Shown here: positions 47,070-56,757 of the stretch, piece after piece | Position numbering within the stretch: position 1 is the stretch's first letter | Layout of the letters: every line of letters begins with the position of its first letter | DNA from: Ostreococcus mediterraneus | Taxonomy: Eukaryota; Chlorophyta; Mamiellophyceae; Mamiellales; Bathycoccaceae | Direction: 5' to 3' | Length of the DNA stretch: 64,000 nucleotides | NCBI GenBank assembly: GCA_012295225.1 | Contig: WMKK01000019.1 | Coordinates: forward strand, 1 to 64,000 | Made by a program: the position numbers and the translations under genes | Notes under the pieces: generated by a model | The model's input: the letters and a program-made list of their open reading frames with translations, nothing else | The model's database searches: none | What the model was told of the DNA's origin: nothing

Positions 47070-48200
47070 TCACCACTGAAATTTTGCCGTGTGAAATTTT
47101 ACCCTCGCCTCGACGTTGCGCGCTAGAAACGCGTCGACGACGCCATCCGCGCCGTCTCTCGCGACGTCCGCGGCGTGAATACCATCACGAATAAATAGCG
47201 CATCTATGCCCGCACGTGAAGCACCCACGATGTCGTGTTCAAGAGAATCTCCCACGGCGAGCACGCGCGTCTTGTCCACGGATGTCCCGGCGGTTTGCTC
47301 GACGTCGCGCAACAGCGCGTCGTAAATAATCGCGTCTGGTTTCCCCATTAATCGCACGTACGACGATGCCGACGACGCGGCATCTGCGCATTCAAAAGCA
47401 TCGGTATACCACTTTCCAAGCGTCCCTGGCATGGTCACTAAAGCGTCGCCTGAGACGGTGACGAAATCCGGGTTGGCGACGACGACGGGGACTCGACGTC
47501 GAGCCGAGCGCTCGACGAACGCTTTAATGTCATCAATCGGTGTCTCAATCGCATCCGCACCGTCACCGCGCCCGAATGCCTCGGTGCCATGAATTAATAT
47601 AAAATCAATATCGTCGTCTGACGCCGCGTCGACCACGTCGATCACCGCGTTGACGTCGTCGCCCAACGTTATCGCGCCTCGAGCGCTCCACGTCACGTGC
47701 GCGCACTTCGCCTTGCCACGGCGTTCAACGCCTCGCACGATAGCGTCTCTCACCGGACACGATGATTTAACGTCACTCGTCGGTAACGATGTACCGTTCG
47801 ATACGACGTCCACGGCGTCAGCGGCGGCGGCCAAGATGAACGCCTTGGCGCAGTCCCCAGACGTCTTCGCGCCCGCGAACCACGCCGCATTAAACCCCAT
47901 AGTCGTCAACTTTTCTATCGTCCCTGAGCTCTCACGGCTGCTGTTAGATATGATGTAACTTTTACCCATCGATGCGAGCGCGCGCGCGGCGTCGATGGCG
48001 CCCGGGTACGGGTTTTTGCCGTCGTGAAGCACGCCAAACTGGTCCAGGAGAAAGACGTCGTATTTATCCGCAACCGACGCGAGAGAAGGCACATCCATGG
48101 ATGACGACGACGCACGCGCGATGGTATTATCTCGCCTTTGTGCGTCGCGCGCGCGAACTCGACTCGACAGTCTAGAAGGTGCGCGCGCGCGGCGGAGCAT
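47070..48200 (-). CDS. HAD superfamily (IIA) hydrolase
   Basis: 376 residues, ATG at 48200. A ~40-residue Arg/Ser-rich leader (MLRRARAPSRLSSRVRARDAQRR) may target an organelle. HAD motif I is modified to VFLLDQFGVLHDG (DxF rather than DxD), motif II is YIISNSSRESS, the C2 cap follows, and motif IV is VLAVGDSLEHDIVGASRAG. The DQFGVL form of motif I is typical of one HAD-IIA branch annotated in plants and bacteria as uncharacterised TIGR01459-type hydrolases. The first Asp, which forms the phospho-intermediate, is present. Substrate is unknown. Confidence 0.8.
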   Translation of the reverse strand: MLRRARAPSRLSSRVRARDAQRRDNTIARASSSSMDVPSLASVADKYDVFLLDQFGVLHDGKNPYPGAIDAARALASMGKSYIISNSSRESSGTIEKLTTMGFNAAWFAGAKTSGDCAKAFILAAAADAVDVVSNGTSLPTSDVKSSCPVRDAIVRGVERRGKAKCAHVTWSARGAITLGDDVNAVIDVVDAASDDDIDFILIHGTEAFGRGDGADAIETPIDDIKAFVERSARRRVPVVVANPDFVTVSGDALVTMPGTLGKWYTDAFECADAASSASSYVRLMGKPDAIIYDALLRDVEQTAGTSVDKTRVLAVGDSLEHDIVGASRAGIDALFIRDGIHAADVARDGADGVVDAFLARNVEARVKFHTAKFQW

Positions 48201-48289
48201 AGCGAGCGCCGAACACTGGCGTATGTACGTACGCGAGCGAGCATGTGTCGAGTGCGGGTATTACAAAAACACTCTGCGTGCGTGCGTGC

Positions 48290-48739
48290 CTACTTTAACA
48301 ATTCATCATTCTCCGCATCCAAGATACACGCCTCAACCTCGTCCAAATCCCCGCGCATCACCGCCGTCATGCAATCCTCAAACACGCGTTCGGCGCTCAG
48401 CTCGCGCAACTTTTTCTCCCAAAACGCATCCTTGGTCACCGCATCCATACCACGAAGCGTATTCACCACCTCCGTGGATACATCGGTAGAATCCGTTTCG
48501 TTGTCAACTTCGAATAAGCACGCATCGAGCGCGGCTTCATCGCCAGCGATGACGGCTTCGAGGCACGACGCGAGCACGCGCTCAGACGTAAACTCCTTCG
48601 TCTTGGCTTGCCAATCGATATCTTTAGGGTCTTTCGCGCGCGTGTGCACGCGCGACGCGCGTCGTGGCGCGTGCTTGGCTGCGTGGTGCGTGCGACACGC
48701 GGTCGTGTGCGCCGTGAAACGCATCGTCGTCGACATCAT
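48290..48739 (-). CDS. Small organelle-targeted protein with internal duplication
   Basis: 149 residues, ATG at 48739 (second Met adjacent). The leader is rich in Thr/His/Arg/Ala and resembles a plastid transit peptide. The mature part holds two related ~45-residue units: WQAKTKEFTSERVLASCLEAVIAGDEAALDACLFE and WEKKLRELSAERVFEDCMTAVMRGDLDEVEACILD. Each predicts a helix pair; Cys and Asp/Glu positions are conserved between them. No known family is recognised. Confidence 0.65.
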   Translation of the reverse strand: MMSTTMRFTAHTTACRTHHAAKHAPRRASRVHTRAKDPKDIDWQAKTKEFTSERVLASCLEAVIAGDEAALDACLFEVDNETDSTDVSTEVVNTLRGMDAVTKDAFWEKKLRELSAERVFEDCMTAVMRGDLDEVEACILDAENDELLK

Positions 48740-49085
48740 TGGCGATCAAGATGATGATGATGGATTCAGAACTTCGTGATCGATTATGAGTATTCGATCG
48801 TATATCGCGTCGTTCAGTGGACGATGGGCGATGGGTGCGCGCGTGGGGGCGTGCGTGACGTGCGTGACGTGTGTGGTGCGCGTTGACGGCGCGCGTGACA
48901 CCACCGAGGCGATGAGAAATGACGCAAAGTGTAACTGGATTAGTGTCTTGTGATCAACCACCGGCGCCAGGTCAGCGCGTCTGAAGAAAAGTCTACGAAG
49001 GATGATGGCGCGACGATTTTAAATGATAGTGTACGTGCAGATGGGATTATTAAAACACAGAGGAGAGGATGAGCCGGCGGCGGCG
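48740..49085. other. Intergenic region, 346 bp
   Basis: Between the small plastid-type gene and the stop of the giant coiled-coil gene, both minus. GTGCGTGACGTG repeats occur near 48850-48880; otherwise nothing is recognised. Confidence 0.45.
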
Positions 49086-52000
49086 CTAGTTGCCAGATTG
49101 GTCAATGTCGGCGATTTTATCGCGCAAGTATTGACGCGCGTCGTCATCGAGGGCGTAGGTGGAGCCGTCGAGGATGATCAATTCGAGGGTATCACGCTCG
49201 CGAGTGGTGATTTGATTGCCGTCGAGGACGGCGTCGTAAATGCGCTCGGCGTCCGCGGCGGTGACTTTTTGCTGGACGCGCATGAAATCATCCGCCAACG
49301 TCAAGGCTTTGTCGTCGTACTTGACGCCGTTGATGACGCGGTAGGAACTCGGACGCTTTCGACCAGCGAGTTCGGCGGCGGCGAGATCTTCCCGGCGAGC
49401 GTCCACGCGCGGCTGTAAGTAGGAAATCGCGCCGTCGGAGAGCTTGTACGAGTACTTGCCATCGCCGCCGGCGAGAAGCAAAGCCAAAGTATCAAGCTCG
49501 ATAGCGGTGACGCCGGCGCCGTCGAAGACGTTTTCGTAAATCTTTTCCGCACCAGCGCGGCTAATTTTTCCATCCGCCGCCATCATGGCGTCCGCGAGCA
49601 ACAGCGCCTGGTTGTCGTATTTGTTCCTGTTGATGGTGCGATAGAATCCTTGCGGAGCCTTTCTGGCAGTCGTCGTCTTCGATGACGTCGATGAAGACGA
49701 CTCGGCTTTACGCGCCTCTCGAAGGCGCGCGCGGAGTTCGGCGACGACACCATCAGATGGTAAGCCGCGCGTCTCGCATTCGGCAATCAACTCGGTGCGC
49801 TTCATCTTACTCAACGCCGGCGGAGAGGTTGAGGTCGCGTCTGTCGGCGGCGGCGTATTCGTCACAGATTTGGCTGTGATTTTCTGAGCCGTAACAGCCT
49901 TCTCATCCGCGTTCGCTGCGCGCTTCGCGAGCGACTCCGCCTTGGCGTTGGCCTCTGCTGCCGCCTGCTCGGCGACGAGCAATTTTGCCTCCAACTCCTC
50001 GAGTTGCGCGGCGAAACGAGATTCGTACTCAGCCAACTCGCGCGCGGAGCGCTCGGCGATAGCCTGCGCTTCCGCGGCGGCTTGTTCTTGCACGAGCGCG
50101 CGATCTAACGCGGCTTCATCCACGGCAGCGCTGACGAGGTCCTCCATGGCGAGCAAATCCTTGCGCACAGCGGCGAGTTCGGTCTCCGCCGCCTTGGTTG
50201 CCTCATTCGACGTCGCGCGCGCGGTCTCAAGTTGTGCGACGAGAGCATCGCGCGTTGCGGTCAATTCCTCGACTTCGCTCGCCACGGCGGCACGAGTGAG
50301 TCGAAGCTCTTCGGTGAGTTCCGCGACGCGGGCGTCGGCGTCGGCGAGCCGGGATTCCAGTACGTCGCTCAATTTGCGCAATCGCGCCGCCTCCTTGACG
50401 TCTTCCTTCGCAGCATCGAGCGCGGCTTGGGTGTCCCGCTGTGTTATCTTCAAAACTTCGAGCTCAGTGCGCGCTTCTTCTGCAGAAGCCGTTGCTTGCG
50501 CCGCAGAGACTTGAAGCTCGCGCACCGTCGCCGAAGACGCCTCGAGATTTTCCATCGCAGCCGCGAGCTCGGTGTTGAGCTCCGTAATGCGCTTCTCTGC
50601 GGCGACGCCGCGGGTCTCCAAGCTCGCGCGCTCCTCGCGAAGACGCGCCGCCTCAAGTGCTTGAGTCTGCGCATCCGCCAACGCCTTGGTGGTGGATTCT
50701 TTCTCTTCGCGCAACGCCTTCATTTCACTCTGCAGATTTTCGACGATGGACGCCGCGGCGCTCTTCGCCGCTTCTACGTCAAGTCGCGCCTTTTCTTGCG
50801 CCGCGAGCAACGCGTTCTTCGACTGCTCTACATCGCGTTCGAGCGCCGTTTTTGTCGTCACGAGTGCTTCGAATTTTATGCGCATGGTATCAAGCTCGCT
50901 TGCAGCCGCCGCCTTGGCGCGCTCGAGCAGTTCGGCCTCGCCCCGCGCTTGGTTCATCATGCGCTCGACTTCCATGGAGAACGTCTTCTCTTCAGCCGCC
51001 GCACGCTCTTCAGCCGCGCGCAGGGCTTCAGAAGTTGTCGCTTGCTGAGCCTGTAAACGTTCGATGTCGCTCTGAAGCCGCTTCGCATCCGCCACGGCGG
51101 CAGCCTTGACGGCGGCAATTTCCGCGGAGCTCGCGTCTCGTGCGCTCGCCAATTCGCTCGCGTAAGTGCGTTGCGATTCTTCCGCCGCGCTCTGCGTACG
51201 GCGTAACTCGACGACATTGGCGTCTAAGTCCGCACGCAAGGCTGAGATTTCGGCGTTGAGTGCGTCGGTGCGCGAAGCGGCTTCGCCTCGCGCAGTGGCG
51301 AGCGTTGATTCCGCGAGCGTCTTCGCTTCGGTTAATCGCGCGACGTCCTGCTGCAATTTAGCCACTTCAACCAAAGCAGCGTTCTTTGCCGCATCGAGTT
51401 CGCTCGCAGTGGCATTTTTTTCTGCACGCAATCGTTCGAGTTCAGCGTTGAGCTTCTGTGCTTGCTCTTGCGCCGTGGCTTCAGCGCGCTCGAGCTCGGC
51501 GCGCAACTCTTCGCTCTTCGTCATCGCAACAGTCTTAGCGCGTTCAAGTTCGGACACGAGAGAGCCGCTTGCGGATTTATCGGCATCGATTTGCGATCTC
51601 AACTCGCGCACTTGCTCGGCGGCGGCACGTTCGGCATCCGCGAGCGCGGACGCTGCGAGCGCCGCTTCGTCGCGGAGTCGTTTGAGCTCAGCTTTGAACT
51701 TTTCGATATCCTCCTTGGCACGCTTCTCAGTGGCGATGAGATTTTCGCTCGCTGCATCCTTTTCTGCTCGTAACTTTGTGACGGCTTCATTCAGCGCAAA
51801 CGTCTCTTCGGCAAACGTGAGCTTGAGAGATTCCATGTCGCGTTCAAACGTCGCACGGGCTTCGGCGGCGCTCGCCACGCGCACAGCTTCAATGGCTTGT
51901 TCGTGTGACGATTGCGACGCCACGAGCTCATCAAGTTGACCGCGGAGTTGCGCCAAGCGCGTCTCTGCAGCAATCTTCGACGTGGCGATTTCATTCGTCG

Positions 52001-54200
52001 CTGATACATATTGCGAACGGAGGGCGGAAATTTCATTTTCAAACGCTTGCGTTTGCTCGGTGAGGGACATCTTTTCGGCGCGAGCGCGCTCGAGCTCTTG
52101 TGTCGTCGCTTGCGCCTCCGCGAGCTCGGCTTGGAGCCTTTGCGCCATGGATGTAGTTTCATCTTGCTTTGTGATCGCACTTTGAAGTTCGGCGTTCAAT
52201 CGCTCGACGTCAGCTGCGGAACGCTTGGCGAGCTCCTCGGCGGCGCGCACCGAGCGCGTTTCGCCCTGCAACTGTTCCTCCAATGCGCGACGAACGCGCT
52301 CGGTTTCAGCGCGCTGCTCGCGCAGCGCATTGGTAGCGTCGCGCTCGGCGATTTCAGCGGCGCGTTCAGCGGCGCGAAGCATCGCAGTAACCTCACCCAC
52401 GCGAGCCGTAAGCGTTTCATTCTCAGTCGTGAGCGCTTGAACGCGAGCGACGAGCTCGGCGTTTCGAACTTGAACATTCGCGAGCGCTGCGTTCGCCGCC
52501 TTGAGCTCCTCGACAGACTTTTCGAGCGCGATCACCTTGACCTTGAGCTCTTCCACGCGGTCGAGCGCTTCAATTTTGGCAATCTCTTCATTCTTTACGC
52601 GCGTCTTGAGCTCGTCGATTTCCTTGGCGTACGCATCCTTTTCGGCTTCGAGGGCGCTGAGCTTGGCTTGCACCTCCTCCGCCGCCGCGACGTTCGTTTG
52701 TGCGTCACGTCGTTTGGCCATGTATGCGTCGATGATCGAAAACCATCGCGTCTTAGCTTCTTCAGAGTCGAGCGGCGTCTCGAGAGTTTGCGATGCCGAA
52801 AATTCACCAAAGCGGAACATCGTCGACGACGCGTCAGATTGCTCCGCGTCTCGACCAGCCTCCGCGGCGGCGTTTTGTTCGTCGGCGAAAAACTCGTCGA
52901 TGAGTTCAAACCAACGTTCTTGGCTCACGCCCGATACGGAGGTGATGATTTCGGGCGCAGCGGCGGCGATGGGTTTTTCCGTCGCCGCTACTTGCGCCGA
53001 AGCCGCTTCGCGTGCCGCCATGAATGCGTTGATGTTTGTAAACCATTCCATCTTACGCGCCTCGGCTTCAGCTTCCGCGGCTTGCTTTTCCTCCGCAAGC
53101 CGTTGCTCTTCAGCAGCAGCTATTGCAGCCGCAAGGTCAGCCTGACGTTTCTCCTCCGCGCGGCGTTCTTCTTCAGCCTGAGCGCGTTTGCGTTCGGCGA
53201 TTTCGGCGTCTCGCTTTGCTTGAGCTTGAGCCGCGCGAGCAGCTTCCTCGCGCGCGCGCGCTTCGATTTCGTCAGCCTTGCGGATCTTTTCTTCCTCACG
53301 AGATCGAATGTACACCGCTATGGCTTGACGAATATTGTCGGGCACCTTTTCTTGCGGCATTTTTTCAATGTCGGCGATGGTTTTCACGATTGTCGTATCC
53401 AACGTCGCGTCCGTCGCCGCCATGCGGCCTGCGAGCTCGGCAGCGCCAGCAATCTTGGAAATCGCATCAACAACATTCACTCGAATCATCTCACGGCCCT
53501 CGACGGTGAATAACGCGCGTCTATAAGCGACGCCGTAGTACGCCGTCACCGCGAATCCCACGAGCTGTTCAAAAGCCGCCAACGGCGGCACAGATTCCAA
53601 CGACGCCAAAATCCCATCCACTCCCAACGTTGATGTCACCGTCGCGAGCGTAATCCCCAAAATAGACGTAATCGCCACCCCTCGACGCAATGCATCCTGG
53701 CGTAATTTCGTATACTCTTCCCAATCGCCCACGGCGACGTCCCGTTCGCCGCGTTCGTACGGCGCCAACTCGCTCAATAAACTCTGCGTCTCACTCGATG
53801 CCTTTGTCGTCAAAGCCTTAAGCTTTGCCTCGGCAATCTCAACTTTCGCTGGTTTCAATAAATTCACCACCGCGCTGCTCACGAACGCCTTGCCTCGAGC
53901 ATCCGTCGTCGACGACGAGGTTGAAAAATCAAGCAAAGATGATGATTCATCACCATTTTCCTCACCTTGACCGCCCGTCGACGACGTTTTGGCGCGGTCA
54001 GAGCCAGAAATCGCACCAACAACAACAACCACGCGCCTTTGACGCGTCGCACGCGCCGCGTTCCCGCGCACGACGGCGCGCGTCGCCGCATTCGCGCGAG
54101 CGAGTGCACCCGCGCCAGCGCGGTGCTGGCGCATGGCGCGCACGACGCCTCGCGCGCCCTGCGCGCGCGCGCTCGCGCACGGCGACGACGATGACGACAT
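49086..54200 (-). CDS. Giant CAAD / coiled-coil / SAP plastid protein
   Basis: 1704 residues from the ATG at 54200 (the longer frame opens with TTG). The N-terminus is a Ser/Ala/Arg transit-peptide-like leader. About residues 155-265 match the CAAD/CURT1-type thylakoid domain: two hydrophobic segments around LESVPPLAAFEQLVGFAVTAYYGVAYRRAL and EGREMIRVNV. About 290-1440 is nearly continuous coiled coil (Glu/Ala/Lys/Arg heptads), interrupted by EWFTNINAFMA-like repeats (EWFTNI, RWFELIDEFF, RWFSIIDAYM). A SAP-like helix pair sits at about 1462-1500 (MKRTELIAECETRGLPSDG). Two tandem ~85-residue domains end the protein (FYRTINRNKYDNQALLLAD and SYRVINGVKYDDKALTLAD). It would tether nucleic acid or protein to the thylakoid or envelope. 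Confidence 0.85.
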   Translation of the reverse strand: MSSSSSPCASARAQGARGVVRAMRQHRAGAGALARANAATRAVVRGNAARATRQRRVVVVVGAISGSDRAKTSSTGGQGEENGDESSSLLDFSTSSSTTDARGKAFVSSAVVNLLKPAKVEIAEAKLKALTTKASSETQSLLSELAPYERGERDVAVGDWEEYTKLRQDALRRGVAITSILGITLATVTSTLGVDGILASLESVPPLAAFEQLVGFAVTAYYGVAYRRALFTVEGREMIRVNVVDAISKIAGAAELAGRMAATDATLDTTIVKTIADIEKMPQEKVPDNIRQAIAVYIRSREEEKIRKADEIEARAREEAARAAQAQAKRDAEIAERKRAQAEEERRAEEKRQADLAAAIAAAEEQRLAEEKQAAEAEAEARKMEWFTNINAFMAAREAASAQVAATEKPIAAAAPEIITSVSGVSQERWFELIDEFFADEQNAAAEAGRDAEQSDASSTMFRFGEFSASQTLETPLDSEEAKTRWFSIIDAYMAKRRDAQTNVAAAEEVQAKLSALEAEKDAYAKEIDELKTRVKNEEIAKIEALDRVEELKVKVIALEKSVEELKAANAALANVQVRNAELVARVQALTTENETLTARVGEVTAMLRAAERAAEIAERDATNALREQRAETERVRRALEEQLQGETRSVRAAEELAKRSAADVERLNAELQSAITKQDETTSMAQRLQAELAEAQATTQELERARAEKMSLTEQTQAFENEISALRSQYVSATNEIATSKIAAETRLAQLRGQLDELVASQSSHEQAIEAVRVASAAEARATFERDMESLKLTFAEETFALNEAVTKLRAEKDAASENLIATEKRAKEDIEKFKAELKRLRDEAALAASALADAERAAAEQVRELRSQIDADKSASGSLVSELERAKTVAMTKSEELRAELERAEATAQEQAQKLNAELERLRAEKNATASELDAAKNAALVEVAKLQQDVARLTEAKTLAESTLATARGEAASRTDALNAEISALRADLDANVVELRRTQSAAEESQRTYASELASARDASSAEIAAVKAAAVADAKRLQSDIERLQAQQATTSEALRAAEERAAAEEKTFSMEVERMMNQARGEAELLERAKAAAASELDTMRIKFEALVTTKTALERDVEQSKNALLAAQEKARLDVEAAKSAAASIVENLQSEMKALREEKESTTKALADAQTQALEAARLREERASLETRGVAAEKRITELNTELAAAMENLEASSATVRELQVSAAQATASAEEARTELEVLKITQRDTQAALDAAKEDVKEAARLRKLSDVLESRLADADARVAELTEELRLTRAAVASEVEELTATRDALVAQLETARATSNEATKAAETELAAVRKDLLAMEDLVSAAVDEAALDRALVQEQAAAEAQAIAERSARELAEYESRFAAQLEELEAKLLVAEQAAAEANAKAESLAKRAANADEKAVTAQKITAKSVTNTPPPTDATSTSPPALSKMKRTELIAECETRGLPSDGVVAELRARLREARKAESSSSTSSKTTTARKAPQGFYRTINRNKYDNQALLLADAMMAADGKISRAGAEKIYENVFDGAGVTAIELDTLALLLAGGDGKYSYKLSDGAISYLQPRVDARREDLAAAELAGRKRPSSYRVINGVKYDDKALTLADDFMRVQQKVTAADAERIYDAVLDGNQITTRERDTLELIILDGSTYALDDDARQYLRDKIADIDQSGN

Positions 54201-54666
54201 CGTGCGTGTGTGTGCGCGCGACAGATCACCAAGAACGCGTCGTACGGCGTCGTACAGTGCGGATGCACGACGACGCCAGACTGGATTCAAATTTAATTTA
54301 AACTCACAGACACAGACATACATGTGCATACGTACGACGCGTTCGCACACGAAACGTGGCAATATTTGAACATGACAAAGAACGCACTATTTCCGATCGA
54401 ACACGATTCTAAACGCGCAAAGGTGCGCCGCGAGCGCGCGACACGGCGTCGCCAAGCGCGTTGGATGTACCATGTGCCAAAACTACTATTATATACAATT
54501 AAATGATTACACAATACTGCACATTGACCCATACTTTGCATAAATGCGCATCGATAAATTTCCACGCCAAGGTACATATTTCGTATTAAAGCACAGTTTA
54601 CAGGTACTCGTGTGTTTTTATGCACGCGAACGCGCGCCGTGGCGGCGGCGGCATTGCGCGACGTCC
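54201..54666. other. Divergent region between giant coiled-coil gene and AATF
   Basis: 466 bp. The central part (54290-54610) is AT-rich for this genome, with TATTATATACAATTAAATG near 54487-54505, probably the core promoters. An in-frame ATG at 54544 upstream of AATF could extend that protein by 41 residues but lacks conservation clues. No other gene recognised. Confidence 0.5.
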
Positions 54667-56517
54667 ATGCCTCGCGACGCCGCGCCGCGCGCGCACCGCG
54701 CATCCACCTCGGACGCGCACGCATCGACGGCGCGCAATCGCGATGCCGCGCTCGCGCGGTTACAGGCGCTGGCGTCGTTCGACGACGACGGCGCGGGCGC
54801 ATCCGTTCGACAGAGCTCGGAAAAAGCGCAGCACCGTCGCGGTGGTGGCGGCGCGCGCGGCGGCATCGGCTTGGGCGCTGGGTTCGCGGGCGTCGACGAC
54901 GACGATGAGTTTGCGTGCGATGGTGACGCGATCGCGCGCGCGGGCATGCGCGCGATGAAGCTCGCGATGGGTGATGCGCTTTCAGGGAGCGATGAGGATG
55001 AGGACGCCGACGACGGTTTGTCAGACTCTGGTGGGGATTACGGCGGTGCGCGACGCGCGAAGGCGAAGTCGACAAAGAAACCGTCGTCGTCGTCGTTGTC
55101 TGTGCGTGCGCTCGATGACGATGGGCGGTTGCGCATGCGTGGACCGATTGAGATGGAAGGCGCGGAGTACGCGGGGCGCAGCGCGAGTCGGCGGGATTGG
55201 GAGCGCGCGACGCGAAACGGGAGCGATGACGAGGAGGAGGACGAGGAGGAGGATGGTGAAGATGACGAGAGCGAGGAAGAGGATGGTAGTGAGGGTTCTG
55301 ATGACGATGCGGGTGGACATGAAGGCGTGAGTGATGAAGAGATGGAGGACGATGATGAAGACGAAGACCCGTACGCGGATGAAGACGGTGAAGACGGATA
55401 CGTCGGTTTTGATGCCGATGATGGCGCGAAAGATTCCGAATCAGACGAGGACGGGGACGAAGACGAAGATGAGGAGGAGGATGCCGAGTCGGAGTCGGAG
55501 GATGCACAAGGAGTGCGCGCGAAGGAGCTTCTCGGCGCCGCGACAGAGGGCGACGCCGAACTCGCGCGAGAACTCGAAGCATTTCGTCAAGAGGAAGAGC
55601 AAACGAAAAAGCTTGTAGATACGAAAACACAGCACGTCGAAAAGGGTAAAGCTGTGAAAGTTCAACGCACGATTTGGGAGCGCGCGTTGCACGTGCGTAT
55701 TCGATTACAAAAGGCGATGTCTGGCGCAGCCAAATTGCCGACGCCGCTGGCGTGTCGAGGATTAAAACGAAAGTCTCCCGAGGTGGCCGAGTCACTTGAC
55801 GCTCTCGCTAAAGCGGCGCGTAAAACCATGCGTACGTTATCTTCGCTTCAAAGCGCGTTGATGCGGAATATTGAAGATATACCAAAGGAGTCGCTCACGT
55901 CAAAAATTGACGTCGACGCCGTCGGAGACGTGGACGATATTTGGGCCGCGCAAGACGCGTCGTATCGCGCATACGCATCGTATCGCGATTCCACCGCCGA
56001 TCGATGGTATCGCAAATCGTCAGTCTCTGTAGGTAAAATGGCTGGAAGCGCGTCGCAAAATCTCAAGGCGTTCAACCAATCGATTTCTCAACAAGTCATG
56101 TCGACGATGCGCGCGCCAGGACGATTGATTGAAAAGTCGCGACCGCCGAAACGTGCAGCGCCGGCGCGATTGGGTGAAGCCAAGGTTGCGGACGGTGGCG
56201 ACGAGCCGAGTACTTTGGTATCCATCGATGGATTGGATGACGCCGAGGCCCGCGAACACGAACTCTACGACGACGTTGACTTTTATGAGCAGCTCCTCAA
56301 GGAATTTTTAGAAGGCGGCAACGAAGCCTCCGCCGCGGGCGGCGGCGTCTCCAGAGCCGTCAAAGTTCGCAAGAACGTCGATCGTAAAGCTAGTAAAGGA
56401 AGAAAGCTGCGGTATCACGTTCAGGAACCATTGGTGAACTTTATGCAGGCGGATGACTTGGAAATTCCGTCGTGGGCGGAGAGAATTTTTGGTCAGCTCT
56501 TCGCGTCAAACGCCTAA
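54667..56517 (+). CDS. AATF: AATF/TRAUB (Bfr2) ribosome biogenesis factor
   Basis: 616 residues from the ATG at 54667 (MPRDAAPRAHR). Residues about 100-330 are extremely acidic (DDEEEDEEEDGEDDESEEE and on), as in Bfr2/AATF. The AATF leucine-zipper-like part follows (IWERALHVRIRLQKAM, LDALAKAARKTMRTLSSLQSALM), then the C-terminal TRAUB domain: DDVDFYEQLLKEFLEG, KNVDRKASKGRKLRYHVQEPL, LVNFMQADDLEIPSWAERIFGQLF. In yeast and animals it acts in the nucleolus in early 40S precursor assembly. The order and the RKASKGRK-YHV block are diagnostic. Confidence 0.92.
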   Translation: MPRDAAPRAHRASTSDAHASTARNRDAALARLQALASFDDDGAGASVRQSSEKAQHRRGGGGARGGIGLGAGFAGVDDDDEFACDGDAIARAGMRAMKLAMGDALSGSDEDEDADDGLSDSGGDYGGARRAKAKSTKKPSSSSLSVRALDDDGRLRMRGPIEMEGAEYAGRSASRRDWERATRNGSDDEEEDEEEDGEDDESEEEDGSEGSDDDAGGHEGVSDEEMEDDDEDEDPYADEDGEDGYVGFDADDGAKDSESDEDGDEDEDEEEDAESESEDAQGVRAKELLGAATEGDAELARELEAFRQEEEQTKKLVDTKTQHVEKGKAVKVQRTIWERALHVRIRLQKAMSGAAKLPTPLACRGLKRKSPEVAESLDALAKAARKTMRTLSSLQSALMRNIEDIPKESLTSKIDVDAVGDVDDIWAAQDASYRAYASYRDSTADRWYRKSSVSVGKMAGSASQNLKAFNQSISQQVMSTMRAPGRLIEKSRPPKRAAPARLGEAKVADGGDEPSTLVSIDGLDDAEAREHELYDDVDFYEQLLKEFLEGGNEASAAGGGVSRAVKVRKNVDRKASKGRKLRYHVQEPLVNFMQADDLEIPSWAERIFGQLFASNA

Positions 56518-56757
56518 CGTTGATAGAGAACAGCGCGTGTGTTCTGTCTCTCTCTGCATGGAGAAGCGCACGCGCGCACATGGACACACCCCAAACATAG
56601 CGGCCAATGTTATAATTTCACATTGCAACACTAAATCGTAAAATGGATTCGCGCGTTAATCGATTGCATCATCTCGTGTCTTGGGACGCGAACGCGAAGG
56701 GTTCGCGTCTTCTTCTTCTTTGTCTTCACCGCGCACTCGCGCACGCGAACGATACGC

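Noticed and set aside
52011-53513. 500-codon plus-strand frame inside the giant coiled-coil gene
   Set aside because: Shadow of the Glu/Ala-rich heptads; reads as Leu/Arg/Phe-rich sequence without a recognisable fold.
54293-55795. 500-codon minus-strand frame opposite AATF
   Set aside because: It mirrors the acidic repeats of AATF as His/Arg/Pro repeats and crosses a promoter region; AATF on the plus strand has clear TRAUB blocks.
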